Assembly (NCBI RefSeq): GCF_005222755.1
Contig: NZ_STGD01000002.1
Coordinates: 124,001 to 188,000 of the forward strand
Length of the DNA stretch: 64,000 nt
Direction: 5' to 3'
From: Roseomonas sp. HF4
GTDB taxonomy: Bacteria > Pseudomonadota > Alphaproteobacteria > Acetobacterales > Acetobacteraceae
The position numbers and the translations under genes were made by a program. Of the stretch, positions 45,163 to 54,489 are shown one piece after another. The notes beneath the pieces are model-generated. The model made no database searches. It was not told the DNA's origin and worked only from the letters and a program-made list of their open reading frames with translations. Every line of letters begins with the position of its first letter. Within the stretch, counting starts at the first letter, position 1.

Positions 45163-46103
45163 CAGTAGCGGATCCTCGGGTCGAACAGGGTGTAGAGCAG
45201 GTCGATCACGAGATTGACCAGCACGTAGACGAAGGAGAACAGCAGCACGACGCCCTGGATGACCGGGTAGTCGCGCCGCAGGATTGCATCGACCGTCAGG
45301 CGCCCGAGGCCGGGGATGGCGAAGACGCTCTCGGTCACGACGGCGCCGCCGATCAGCAGCGCGATGCCGATGCCGATGACGGTGACGATCGGCACGGCCG
45401 CGTTCTTCAGCGCGTGCAGGAACAGGATGCTGCGCTGCCCGGCGCCCTTGGCGCGCGCGGTGCGGATGTAGTCCTGCTGCAGCACTTCGAGCATCGTCGC
45501 GCGCGTGATGCGCGCGATCAGCGCGATGTAGACCGTGCCGAGCGCGATCGCCGGCAGGATCAGGTTCTCGAGCCAGGGCCAGAGCCCCTGGCTGAAGGCC
45601 GTGTAGCCCTGCACCGGCAGCCAGTCGAGCTCGAGCGCAAAGGTGTAGGCCAGCAGGTAGCCCACCACGAACACCGGCACCGAGAAGCCCAGCACCGCGA
45701 AGCCCATGACGAACTTGTCGATCCAGGTGCCGACCTTCCAGGCCGCCACCACGCCCATCGGCACCGCGACGGACACGGCCAGGATGAGAGTCACGACCAT
45801 CAGCGACAGCGTCGGCTCGATCCGCTGCCGGATCATGGTCGAGACAGGCAGGTTGGTGAAGATCGACACCCCGAGGTCGCCCCGCGCGATGTCGAAGACC
45901 CAGGCCCCGAACCGGACCAGGTAGGGCCGATCGAGGCCGAGGCTCGCGCGGATGCGTTCCACATCCTCGGGCGTGGCCTGGTCACCCGCGATCACCGCCG
46001 CCGGGTCGCCCGGCGCGATGTAGAGGAGGCTGAAGACGAAGAGTGCGACGATCGCCATCACCGGAATGGTGGCGAGGACGCGCCGGACGACATAAGCGAA
46101 CAT
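45162..46103 (-). CDS. dppB: dipeptide ABC transporter permease (DppB)
   Basis: A 313-residue permease of the DppB/OppB type: N-terminal helix [15 protein letters not shown], periplasmic [17 protein letters not shown] with the [16 protein letters not shown] motif, and the EAA loop [24 protein letters not shown] (coupling with the ATPases). It begins 23 bp after the last of five receptor genes. It is the only DppB/DppC pair in the window, so all five receptors may share it. Confidence 0.91.
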   Translation of the reverse strand: MFAYVVRRVLATIPVMAIVALFVFSLLYIAPGDPAAVIAGDQATPEDVERIRASLGLDRPYLVRFGAWVFDIARGDLGVSIFTNLPVSTMIRQRIEPTLSLMVVTLILAVSVAVPMGVVAAWKVGTWIDKFVMGFAVLGFSVPVFVVGYLLAYTFALELDWLPVQGYTAFSQGLWPWLENLILPAIALGTVYIALIARITRATMLEVLQQDYIRTARAKGAGQRSILFLHALKNAAVPIVTVIGIGIALLIGGAVVTESVFAIPGLGRLTVDAILRRDYPVIQGVVLLFSFVYVLVNLVIDLLYTLFDPRIRY

Positions 46104-46126
46104 GATCGCGGATACCTGTCAGTGCA

Positions 46127-47728
46127 TCAGGACTTGGTGACGCCCCAGAAGAAGGGGATCGGCCCGCCGACGACGCCCGAGACGTTCGAGCGCCACGCCT
46201 GGTAGGTCTTGAAGAAGCCGGTCGGCAGGTACGTGACGTGGTTCATCGCGGCCGCGTTCATCTCGGCCACCGCCGCCTTTTCCGCGTCCAGGTTCGGAGC
46301 ATCGAACCACTTCGCCCTGGCGTTCTCGACCGCCTCGTCGGAGGGCCAGCCGAACCAGGCGCGATCGCCCGTGGTCCGCAGCGCGAGGTAGGAGGACGGG
46401 TTGGTGCAGTCCGCGCCCGCATGCCAGGTGTGGAAGACATGCCAGCCGCCCTGCCCCGGCGGGGTCTTCATGGCGCGGCGCTGTCCGACCGTGCCCCAGT
46501 CGGTCGCCACGAAGTCCACCCGCATGCCGATCGAGGAGAGCAGTGCGTTGGTCACCTCGCCCATCGCCTTGAGCGGCGCCTGGTCCTGCGCGACCAGCAC
46601 CGTGATCGGCTGGCCGTTGTAGCCGGATTCCGCCAGCAGGCGCTTCGCCGCGTCGATGTTGCGCGGCCCCTTCAGGATGTCTCCGCCCGCCTCGGTGTAG
46701 AGCGGGGTCCCCGGCGTGAAGAAGCCGGGCAGCGCGGACCACAGGCTCGGGTCGTCGCCGACCACGGCCTGCATGTAGTCCTGCTGGTTCAGCGCCATCG
46801 CCACCGCGCGGCGCGCGCGGACATCGTTGAACGGCGCGTGCAGGTGGTTGAAGCGGAAGGAGCCGATGTTGCCCAGCGGGTCGGCGATGTCGACGCGGAT
46901 GTTGCGGTTGCGGCGCAGCTGCGGCACCAGGTCGGGCAACGGCGTCTCGTACCAGTCGACTTCGTTGTTCTGCAGCGCGGCCGCGGCGGTCGCCGGGTCC
47001 GGCATGATCGTCCACTCAATGCGGTCGAAGTTGACCTGCTTGCCGCCGGCGAGCCAGGACGGCGCTTCCTGCCGCGGCACGTAGCGGTCGAACTTCGTGA
47101 AGATCGCCTTGGCGCCGGGCACCCATTCGTTGCGCGCGAAGCGCATCGGACCCGAGCCCACGAACTCGCTGATCTGCTGGAACGGATCGGTCTTCGCCAG
47201 CCGCTCGGGCATCATGAAGGCCATCGGCGTGTTGTTCTTGCCGAGCGCCAGCAGCATCTTGGGGAAGGGCGACTTGAGGCGCAGCCGGAAGCTGCGGTCA
47301 TCCACCGCGACCAGCTCGTCCTTCAGGTCGCGGATCATCTGGCCCATGCCGTCGCGCACCATCCAGCGCTCGAGGCTGGCGACGCAGTCTTTGGCCAGCA
47401 CGCGTTCGCCGTCGTGCCAGAACAGGTTCTCGCGCAGCTTGAAGGTCCAGGTCTTGCCGTCAGAGGAGACTTCCTCGCCCTCGACCATCTGGCGCTGCGG
47501 CTCCAGCTGCGCATTCACGCCGTAGAGCGTGTCCCACACCATGACCGAGGCATTCCGCACGACGTACTGCGTGCCCCAGATCGGGTCGAAGTTGGCCAGG
47601 TTCGCCTGCGGCACGAAGCGCAGCGTGCGCGCCGCAGCCCCCTGCGAAAGAGCCGGCGCCGAGATGCCGCCCGTCGCGCCAATCGCGGCCACGCCCGCAC
47701 CCGTCTTGAGGAATGTCCTGCGGTCCAT
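46127..47728 (-). CDS. peptide-type ABC substrate-binding protein 5 (nearest the permease genes)
   Basis: A 533-residue family 5 (DppA/OppA-type) receptor. The twin-arginine signal DRRTFLKTG is followed by a hydrophobic stretch ending near SQG. Blocks shared with the other four receptors are FVPQANLANFDP, FWHDGERV, KDCVASLERW, FNHLHAPFND and WFGWPS. The start at ATG 47728 has ggagac upstream. It is 23 bp from dppB and is separated from receptor 4 by 170 bp holding an AT-richer segment, so it may have its own promoter. The ligand is unknown. Confidence 0.88.
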   Translation of the reverse strand: MDRRTFLKTGAGVAAIGATGGISAPALSQGAAARTLRFVPQANLANFDPIWGTQYVVRNASVMVWDTLYGVNAQLEPQRQMVEGEEVSSDGKTWTFKLRENLFWHDGERVLAKDCVASLERWMVRDGMGQMIRDLKDELVAVDDRSFRLRLKSPFPKMLLALGKNNTPMAFMMPERLAKTDPFQQISEFVGSGPMRFARNEWVPGAKAIFTKFDRYVPRQEAPSWLAGGKQVNFDRIEWTIMPDPATAAAALQNNEVDWYETPLPDLVPQLRRNRNIRVDIADPLGNIGSFRFNHLHAPFNDVRARRAVAMALNQQDYMQAVVGDDPSLWSALPGFFTPGTPLYTEAGGDILKGPRNIDAAKRLLAESGYNGQPITVLVAQDQAPLKAMGEVTNALLSSIGMRVDFVATDWGTVGQRRAMKTPPGQGGWHVFHTWHAGADCTNPSSYLALRTTGDRAWFGWPSDEAVENARAKWFDAPNLDAEKAAVAEMNAAAMNHVTYLPTGFFKTYQAWRSNVSGVVGGPIPFFWGVTKS

Positions 47729-47898
47729 ACACCGTCTCCCTTTCTTGCAGTCGGGCGAAGCCATTTGCCCGGTTGTACGCCAGATTGCATCAAAGTTGGG
47801 CGCACGACCAGCGCCCCCCGGCGCACAGAGCGTCAGTTGGGCGCCGGTCCCGGCCCGGCCGCACCATCAGTGCAGCACGGGCCGTGCCAGATGGCGCG
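47729..47898 (-). promoter_or_regulatory. 170-bp gap before receptor 5, possible internal promoter
   Basis: This is by far the longest gap inside the receptor-permease run. It includes a locally AT-richer stretch at 47773-47795 (ttgtacgccagattgcat and following bases) close upstream of receptor 5. No perfect operator dyad or promoter hexamers were identified, so an internal promoter is only suspected from spacing and composition. Confidence 0.35.
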
Positions 47899-49500
47899 TC
47901 AGCCCTTGGCGATGTTCCAGAACACCGTCGCAGCGGCGCGGAACGCTCCCGTGACGTTCCGTCGCCAGGCCGACGGCTGCCAGTAGTAGCCGAGCGGGAT
48001 GTAGTACATGGATTCGAGCGCGGCGCGGTTCAGCGCCTCCCCGATGCGCCGGCTCTCGGCCGGGTCGCCACCCTTCTCGACCCATTCGGCGCGCAGCCGC
48101 TCCACCTCGGGCACGTCCGGCCAGCCGAACCAGGCATTGGCCGCATTGGCGCGCAGGAACAGGTGGAAGACCGGCAGCGCGAGCGACTGCCCGGAGGAGG
48201 TGGTGTGGAAGATGGACCATCCGCCCCGCTCGACGGGTTCCTTGCTGGTGCGCCGCTGCACCAGCGTGCCCCAGTCGGCCGAGATGAACTCGAGGTTCAT
48301 GCCGAGCCGGCGGATGACGTCCGCCGTCACCAGCGACAGCGCGTTGATCTGCGGATAGTCACCCGGCGCAACCAGCACGACCTTCTCGCCATTGTAGCCA
48401 GCGGCCTGCAGCGCGGCCTTCGCGCGCTCGATGTTGCGCACCTTCAGCAGGTCGCTGCCCACTTCATTGGCAAGCGGCGTGTCGCAGGTGAAGACGCCCT
48501 CGCAGACGCCCCAGCCGGCGGGGTCGTCGCCCGCCACGGCACGCAGGTAGTCGCGCTGGTCGATCGCCATTGCGACCGCGCGCCGGATGGCCGGGTTGTT
48601 GAAGGGCGGCTGCAGCGTGTTGAAGCGGCAGACGCCGTATGTGCCGTCCTGCAGGCGTTGTTCGACCACGACGTTGCGGTTGCGGCGCAGCATCGGCAGC
48701 AGGTCGTGCAGGGGGTATTCCCAGTAGTCCTGCTCCCCCTGCACGAGCGCGTTCGCGCTGGTCGCGGGGTCCGTGATGATCGTCCACTCGACCATGTCGA
48801 TGCGCGGCACGCGGCCGCCTGCCAGGCCGTCCACCGGCTCGTCGCGCGGCACGTAGCGCTCGTTGCGCGCCCAGAGCGCGCGCTGGCCCGGGTTCCATTC
48901 GTCGCGCTGGAACTTGAAGGGGCCGCTGCCGATGGTGTCGCGGATCTGGGTGAAGGCGTCGGTGCGCGCGATGCGCTCGGGCATCACGAAGCAGGGGAAT
49001 TGCGTCTGGCCGAGCGCCATGATCATCAGAGGGGTCGGCCGCTGGAAGCGGAAGCGGAAGCGCCGGTCATCGAGCGCCGTCAGCTCCGCCACGTTCGGCC
49101 ACAGTACCTGGCTGAAGCTGTCCCGTCGTCGCCAGCGGTCGATCGAGGCGACGCAATCCTTGGCCAGAACCTTCTCCCCGTCGTGGAAGAACAGGTTGTC
49201 GCGCAGCGTGAAGGTGACCGTCAGCCCATCCTGGCTGACCTCCCACCCTTGCGCCATCTGGGGCTTCACGTCCCCCTTCGAATCCATGGCGCAGATCTGG
49301 TCATAGATCATGAAGGCGTTGTTCCGCGTGACCACCGCGGTGGTCCACACGGGATCGAGGCTCGTGAGGTTCGCCTGGGGGATGACGCGCAGCGTGCGCG
49401 CGACCGCGCCCTGCGACAGCGCGGGCGCGCCGACGCCGCCGGCTGCGGCGATGCCGGCGCCGCTGGCCAGGATGGAACGTCGTCCGATCGCCATGCTCAT
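47899..49500 (-). CDS. peptide-type ABC substrate-binding protein 4
   Basis: A 533-residue family 5 receptor with signal GRRSILASG and cleavage near SQG. Motifs: VIPQANLTSLDP, FFHDGEKVLAKDCVASIDRW, GSGPFKF, FNTLQPPFNN and WFGWPD. ATG 49500 overlaps the stop of receptor 3 (4 bp). Uniquely among the five it reads RYVPRDEPVDGLAGG and has extra cysteines (GVCEGVFTCDT). The ligand is unknown. Confidence 0.87.
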   Translation of the reverse strand: MSMAIGRRSILASGAGIAAAGGVGAPALSQGAVARTLRVIPQANLTSLDPVWTTAVVTRNNAFMIYDQICAMDSKGDVKPQMAQGWEVSQDGLTVTFTLRDNLFFHDGEKVLAKDCVASIDRWRRRDSFSQVLWPNVAELTALDDRRFRFRFQRPTPLMIMALGQTQFPCFVMPERIARTDAFTQIRDTIGSGPFKFQRDEWNPGQRALWARNERYVPRDEPVDGLAGGRVPRIDMVEWTIITDPATSANALVQGEQDYWEYPLHDLLPMLRRNRNVVVEQRLQDGTYGVCRFNTLQPPFNNPAIRRAVAMAIDQRDYLRAVAGDDPAGWGVCEGVFTCDTPLANEVGSDLLKVRNIERAKAALQAAGYNGEKVVLVAPGDYPQINALSLVTADVIRRLGMNLEFISADWGTLVQRRTSKEPVERGGWSIFHTTSSGQSLALPVFHLFLRANAANAWFGWPDVPEVERLRAEWVEKGGDPAESRRIGEALNRAALESMYYIPLGYYWQPSAWRRNVTGAFRAAATVFWNIAKG

Positions 49501-51089
49501 GCCCTCCGGATGCCCCAGAACATCGCCGGACCGACCACGCGGTCCACCAGGTCGCGCCGCATCGCCGTCATGGACACGTAGGAGCCGAGCGGGACGTAGG
49601 GCACCTCGTCCATGACCACGCGCTGGATGTCCACGGCGAGGCGCTTCTGCGTCGCGGCATCGGGCGCGTCGAACCAGGCGTCGCGCAGTTCCTCGAGCCG
49701 CGGGACGGTCGGCCAGCCGAACCAGGCATTGGCGCCGTTGCCGCGGATCGGGAAATGCCCCGAGGGGTCTAGGAAGTCGTAGGAGCCGAAGGCCGTGTAG
49801 AAGACCGACCAGCCGCCGCGCTCGAGCGGCTCGCGGCTCGCGCGCCGCTGCACCACCGTCCCCCAGTCGGTCAGCACCAGGTCCATGTTCATGCCGAGTC
49901 GGCGGAACATGTCCGCACCCACCTGCGACAGCGCCGAGGGGGCCAGGATGTCGGTCGGCCCGATCAGGCGCATCTGCTGGTTCGTGTAGCCGGCCTCGCG
50001 CAGCATTGCCTTGGCGCGGTCGATGTCGCGCGGGCCCTTCAGCGGCTCGAGCCCGACATCGCTCGCGAGCGGCGTGCCCGGCGTGAAGACGCCGGTGACC
50101 GCCTGGAACATGCCGGGATCGGTGCCCACGATCGCGGTCAGGTAGTCCTCCTGGCTTACGGCCGCGAGGATCGCCTGGCGGATCTTCTTGTCGTTGAAGG
50201 GCGGATGGAGGTGGTTGAAGCGCATGATCGCCGCGTTCGGCAGCGGGTCGATCGGTTCCGTCTTGATGTCGCGCGTGCGGGCGAACAGCTGGCGGAACTC
50301 GGGCGTCGGCTGCTCGTACCAGTCGATCTCCCCGGTCTGCAGCGCGCTCGCCGCCGTGGCAGCGTCGGTGATGATGTGCCACTCGACGCGATCGAAATTC
50401 GCGACCTTGGGTCCCGCGGTCAGGCTGCGCGTCCCGGCCGGCGTCGGCGAATAGGCGGCGTTGCGCTCGTAGACCACCATGCTGCCGGAGTTGAACTCGT
50501 CCGCCTTGAAGCGGTACGGGCCGCTGCCGACGGCCTCGCGCACCTGCTGGAACGGATCTGTCCGCGCAAGGCGCTCGGGCATGATGAAGGGGATGGGCGC
50601 GTTGACGCTGCCGATCGCGTGGATCAGCAGCGGGAAGGGCTGCTTCAGCCGGAAGCGCAGCCGCCGGTCGTCGAGCGCCGAGAGCTCCTCGACCACCGTC
50701 GCGAGCTTCTGCCCCATCGGGCTTCGCCGCATCCAACGCGTCAGGCTCGCGACGCAGTCGACCGCGCGCACCGGCTCGCCGTCGTGGAAGCGCAGTCCCG
50801 CCCGCAGCGTGACGGTGCAGACCTTGTTGTCCTGCTCGAAGACATGTCCCTCGGCCATCTGGGGCTGCGGCTGGAAGTCGCTGCCCGTGCCGTAGAGCGT
50901 GTCGAAGATCATCAGCCCGTGGTTTCGGGTGATGTAGGCGGTGGTCCAGATCGGATCGAGGCTGGTCAGGTTCGCCTGCGGCACGAAACGAAGCGTGCGG
51001 TTGCGCGCGGTCTGCGCGGCGGCGATGCGCGGCAGGGCGGTGGCGGCCCCTGCCGCGAGGCCGGCGGCGAGCAGGTCTCGTCGTTGCAT
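49497..51089 (-). CDS. peptide-type ABC substrate-binding protein 3
   Basis: A 530-residue family 5 receptor. The N-terminus MQRRDLLAAG gives a twin-arginine-like signal ending near AAAQ. Motifs: FVPQANLTSLDPIWTT, RFHDGEPVRAVDCVASLTRW, VGSGPYRF, FNHLHPPFND and WFGWPT. It lies 67 bp after receptor 2 and overlaps receptor 4 by 4 bp, so receptors 3 and 4 are translationally coupled. Confidence 0.88.
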   Translation of the reverse strand: MQRRDLLAAGLAAGAATALPRIAAAQTARNRTLRFVPQANLTSLDPIWTTAYITRNHGLMIFDTLYGTGSDFQPQPQMAEGHVFEQDNKVCTVTLRAGLRFHDGEPVRAVDCVASLTRWMRRSPMGQKLATVVEELSALDDRRLRFRLKQPFPLLIHAIGSVNAPIPFIMPERLARTDPFQQVREAVGSGPYRFKADEFNSGSMVVYERNAAYSPTPAGTRSLTAGPKVANFDRVEWHIITDAATAASALQTGEIDWYEQPTPEFRQLFARTRDIKTEPIDPLPNAAIMRFNHLHPPFNDKKIRQAILAAVSQEDYLTAIVGTDPGMFQAVTGVFTPGTPLASDVGLEPLKGPRDIDRAKAMLREAGYTNQQMRLIGPTDILAPSALSQVGADMFRRLGMNMDLVLTDWGTVVQRRASREPLERGGWSVFYTAFGSYDFLDPSGHFPIRGNGANAWFGWPTVPRLEELRDAWFDAPDAATQKRLAVDIQRVVMDEVPYVPLGSYVSMTAMRRDLVDRVVGPAMFWGIRRA

Positions 51090-51156
51090 GTTGTCTCTCC
51101 CGTCAAGTCTCCCGGGATGATCTGACCAGCACGGGACGGGATCGGCAACCCCGCGG

Positions 51157-52746
51157 TCAGGCGCGCTGGACGTTCCAGAACAGCGGCAGCCCCTTCAGGA
51201 CGCCGGTGATGCCTCGCCTGTAGGCGGTTGCCTGGAAATGCTGCCCGAGCGGCAGGAAGGGCGCCTCGCGCAGCGCCTCGGCCTGGATCGCGCGCGCCAC
51301 GCGCTGCTGCGCGGCATCATCGGGCGCGTCGAACCACTCGCCGCGCAGGTCCTCCATGCGCGGCATCGTCGGCCAGCCGAACCACGCGCGCTCCCCGGTG
51401 CCCCGCAGCGCCTGGTGCACGCCGGGATTGAGCAGGTCGAGGCCGGACCAGATCGTGAAGAACATGTTCCATCCGCCGGCGGCCGGCGGCTCGCGGCTTG
51501 CGCGGCGGCGTACGATGGCGGCCCAGGCGTCGCCCACGATCTCCACCTCGAAGCCGACGCGACGGAGCATCCCCGCACCCGTCTCGGCGAGCGCGGCGAG
51601 GGTCGGGAAGTCGGTCGCGGCCAGCAGCACGACCTTCTCCCCGCCGTAGCCGGCCTCGGCGATCTCGCGCTTGACGCGGTCGAGGTCGCGCGCACCGGCC
51701 AGCGCCGCCACGCCTTCGTCGTTCGCGAGCGGCGTGCCGGGGGCGAAGACGCCGACCCCGTCGCGCAGCAGGCTGCGGTCGGCGCCGACCACGGCGCGCA
51801 TGAATTCCGCCTGGTCCACCGCGCCGAGCAGCGCGCGGCGGATCGCGGGGCGGTCGAAGGGCGGATGCAAGTGGTTGAAGCGCGCCATGCCGACATAGCC
51901 CGTCGGATCGAGCACCTCGAGCACCAGGGACCGGCTCGCGCGCAGCGCAGCGTGGCGGTCGGCGGACGGGTTCTCCCACCACTCGACCTCACCGGCCAGC
52001 AGCGCATCCGCCGTGGTGCCGACATCGGGTAGCACATGCCATTCGACCCGATCGAGATGCGCCCGCTTCGGCCCCGCGGTCCAGCTCGGCGTGCCCTCCT
52101 CGCGCGGGGAGTACCGGGCGAAGCGTTCATAGACGGCCGGGCGGCCGGCCTGGCGCTCCGCGGGCAGGAAGCGGAAGGGCCCGCTGCCGACGATCTCGGC
52201 CACCGCCTCGGTCGGCGGCGTCGCGGCAAGGCGCGCGGGCATGATGAAGCAGACCGGCGGGGTCACCTTGGCCAGGGCGTCGAACAGGCGGGGGAAGGGC
52301 CGGCGCAGCCGGAAGACGATGCTGCGGTCGTCGGGCGCCGAGATCTCCTCGGTGCGCGCCATCAGCACCTGGCCCATCGGGTCGCGCGCCGCCCAGCGGC
52401 GGATCGAGGCGACGCAGTCCTCTGCCCGCACGGGCTCGCCATCGTGGAAGCGCAGCCCCTGGCGCAGCCGGATCGTGATGCGCCGGCCGTCCTGGTCGAT
52501 GGCGTGGCCCGAGGCCATCTGCGGTTCGGCCGCGTAGTCCTGGTTCAGGCCATAAAGCGTGTCCCAGACCGCGAAGCCGTGGTGCCGCGTGACCGTGGCC
52601 GTGGTCACGAGCGGGTCGAGGCCCGCGAGGTCGGCCTGCGGCACGAAGCGCAGCACGCGCGCCGCACCCGAAGTGCCCTGCCCGAGCGCGGCCCGCGCCG
52701 GCAGCGCCGCCGCGGCCACGGCGAGAAGGTGGCGTCGCTGCATCAT
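51157..52746 (-). CDS. peptide-type ABC substrate-binding protein 2
   Basis: A 529-residue family 5 receptor. Signal MMQRRHLLAVAAAALPARA, cleavage near LGQ. Motifs: FVPQADLAGLDP, RFHDGEPVRAEDCVASIRRW, VGSGPFRF, FNHLHPPFDR and WFGWPT. The first of two adjacent ATGs (52746) is preferred, with ggag 6 bases upstream. It is 73 bp after receptor 1. It is more Arg- and Ala-rich than its paralogues. Confidence 0.87.
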   Translation of the reverse strand: MMQRRHLLAVAAAALPARAALGQGTSGAARVLRFVPQADLAGLDPLVTTATVTRHHGFAVWDTLYGLNQDYAAEPQMASGHAIDQDGRRITIRLRQGLRFHDGEPVRAEDCVASIRRWAARDPMGQVLMARTEEISAPDDRSIVFRLRRPFPRLFDALAKVTPPVCFIMPARLAATPPTEAVAEIVGSGPFRFLPAERQAGRPAVYERFARYSPREEGTPSWTAGPKRAHLDRVEWHVLPDVGTTADALLAGEVEWWENPSADRHAALRASRSLVLEVLDPTGYVGMARFNHLHPPFDRPAIRRALLGAVDQAEFMRAVVGADRSLLRDGVGVFAPGTPLANDEGVAALAGARDLDRVKREIAEAGYGGEKVVLLAATDFPTLAALAETGAGMLRRVGFEVEIVGDAWAAIVRRRASREPPAAGGWNMFFTIWSGLDLLNPGVHQALRGTGERAWFGWPTMPRMEDLRGEWFDAPDDAAQQRVARAIQAEALREAPFLPLGQHFQATAYRRGITGVLKGLPLFWNVQRA

Positions 52747-52819
52747 CGGGGTCTCCGCACGGCCGCACTTGTGGCCGCAAGGCCCGGCGCCGCGCAAGGG
52801 CGCCGGGGCCCGTGCATCG

Positions 52820-54433
52820 TCACGTCCGGCGAATGTTCCAGAACAGCGGCGGCTGGCCCTTCAGCATCCCGGTCAGGTTCCGTCGATAGGCCGTCGGCTG
52901 GTAGTACATCCCGGTCGGCACGTAGGGCACTTCCTGGAAGGCAATGCGCTGCATCTCGGTCGTCGCGGCCAGCGCCGCAGCGTCATTGGGCGCGTCGAAC
53001 CAGGCGTTGCGCTGCGCTTCGATCGCCGGAATCGTCGGCCAGCCCGGCCAGGCGGAATCGCCATGGCCGCGGATCGAGGCATGGCTCGCCGGGTTCCAGT
53101 GGTCGACACCTGACCAGAATGTGAAGAAGCCCGACCAGCCGCCCTGGTCGATCGGGTTCTTGCTCGCCCGCCGCGCCACCAGCGTGCCCCAGTCCGTGCT
53201 CACCAGGTCGACGTTGAAGCCCATGCGCCGGAACAGGTCGGCGCCGACCAGGCTCGCGGCATTGATGGAGGCGAGGTCGGTCGCGTTCAGCAGCACCAGC
53301 CGCGCGCCCATGGCGCCCGCCGCCTGCAGTTCCGCCCGCGCGGCATCGAGGTTCTTGCGCAGCCGGTCGAGCCCGACCGTCGAGGCCGAGGGGCTCTCTG
53401 GCGCGAAGTAGCCGATCCCCTCCCGCCGCAGCGTGTCCCGGCCGGGCACCGTCGCCTCCCCGATCACGGCGGTCATGAAGTCGATCTGGTTGATCGCGGT
53501 CAGCACGGCGCGGCGCACCGCCGGGTTGTTGAACGGCGCGCTCAGGTGGTTCGGGCGAAAGATGCCGATCAGCCCGGTGTTGTTGATGATGTCGACGGCG
53601 ATGTTGCGGTTGCGCGCCACCAGCGGCAGCAGGTCCGCGGTCGGCTGCTCCCACCAGTCGATCTCGCCCGATTGCAGCGCGGCGGCGGCGGTCGAGGCGT
53701 CGGGGATGATCTTCCATTCCACGCGGTCGAAATGCGCGACCTTTGGCCCGGCCGTCATGGACGGCGTGCCGGCGGAGACGGGGACGTAGTCCGGGTTCCG
53801 CACATAGGCGAGGCTGGAGCCGGGCACCCATTCGTTCTGCACGAAGCGGTAGGGGCCGCTGCCCACGGCCTCGGCGATGTTGGTGAAGGGATCGACATTG
53901 GCCAGGCGCTCCGGCATCACGAACAGGCAGGATGTCGTGACCTTCGAGAAGGCCTCGAGCATCTTCGGGAAGGGCCGGTTCAGCCGGATCGCGAAGACGC
54001 GGTCGCTTTCCTCCGTCATCTCGGCCACGCGCGCCATGAGTTCCTGGCCGAAGGCATCGCGACGGCCCCACCGGCGGATGGAGGCGACGCAGTCGCGCCC
54101 GCGCACCGGCGTGCCGTCGTGGAACTTCAGCCCCTCGCGCAGCGTGAAGCGCCACAGCAACCCGCCATTCTCGACGGCATGGCCCTGCACCATCTGCGGC
54201 TGCGGGCGGAACTGCTCGTCCATGCCGTAGAGCTGGTCATAGACCAGGAACGCATGGTCGCGCGCGATGAAGGCGGTGTTGGTGAAGGGGTCGATGTTCG
54301 GGATGTTGGCATGCGGCACGTAGCGCAGCGTCCGTGCGGCGGCCGGCTGGGCGATGGCGAAGCGCGGCAGCGCGGTCCCGGCAATGGCTGCGCCGGCAGT
54401 GGTTGCGCCGACCAGCAGGTCACGACGGAACAT
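52820..54433 (-). CDS. peptide-type ABC substrate-binding protein 1 (first in transcription order)
   Basis: A 537-residue family 5 receptor. The signal MFRRDLLVG is followed by a hydrophobic stretch ending near AIAQ. ATG 54433 was preferred over ATG 54448: the latter overlaps the ggag ribosome site of the former, and MFRRDLL aligns with the paralogues' starts. Motifs: YVPHANIPNIDP, FHDGTPVRGRDCVASIRRW, VGSGPYRF and FRPNHLSAPFNN. It has WPGWPT where the paralogues have WFGWP. It lies 56 bp after the aldehyde dehydrogenase gene. Confidence 0.87.
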   Translation of the reverse strand: MFRRDLLVGATTAGAAIAGTALPRFAIAQPAAARTLRYVPHANIPNIDPFTNTAFIARDHAFLVYDQLYGMDEQFRPQPQMVQGHAVENGGLLWRFTLREGLKFHDGTPVRGRDCVASIRRWGRRDAFGQELMARVAEMTEESDRVFAIRLNRPFPKMLEAFSKVTTSCLFVMPERLANVDPFTNIAEAVGSGPYRFVQNEWVPGSSLAYVRNPDYVPVSAGTPSMTAGPKVAHFDRVEWKIIPDASTAAAALQSGEIDWWEQPTADLLPLVARNRNIAVDIINNTGLIGIFRPNHLSAPFNNPAVRRAVLTAINQIDFMTAVIGEATVPGRDTLRREGIGYFAPESPSASTVGLDRLRKNLDAARAELQAAGAMGARLVLLNATDLASINAASLVGADLFRRMGFNVDLVSTDWGTLVARRASKNPIDQGGWSGFFTFWSGVDHWNPASHASIRGHGDSAWPGWPTIPAIEAQRNAWFDAPNDAAALAATTEMQRIAFQEVPYVPTGMYYQPTAYRRNLTGMLKGQPPLFWNIRRT

Positions 54434-54489
54434 CGGGGTGTTCTCCATGGGTGAAGCGGGCGGAGCCTAGCGGGGCAGCCCGCGCTGCC

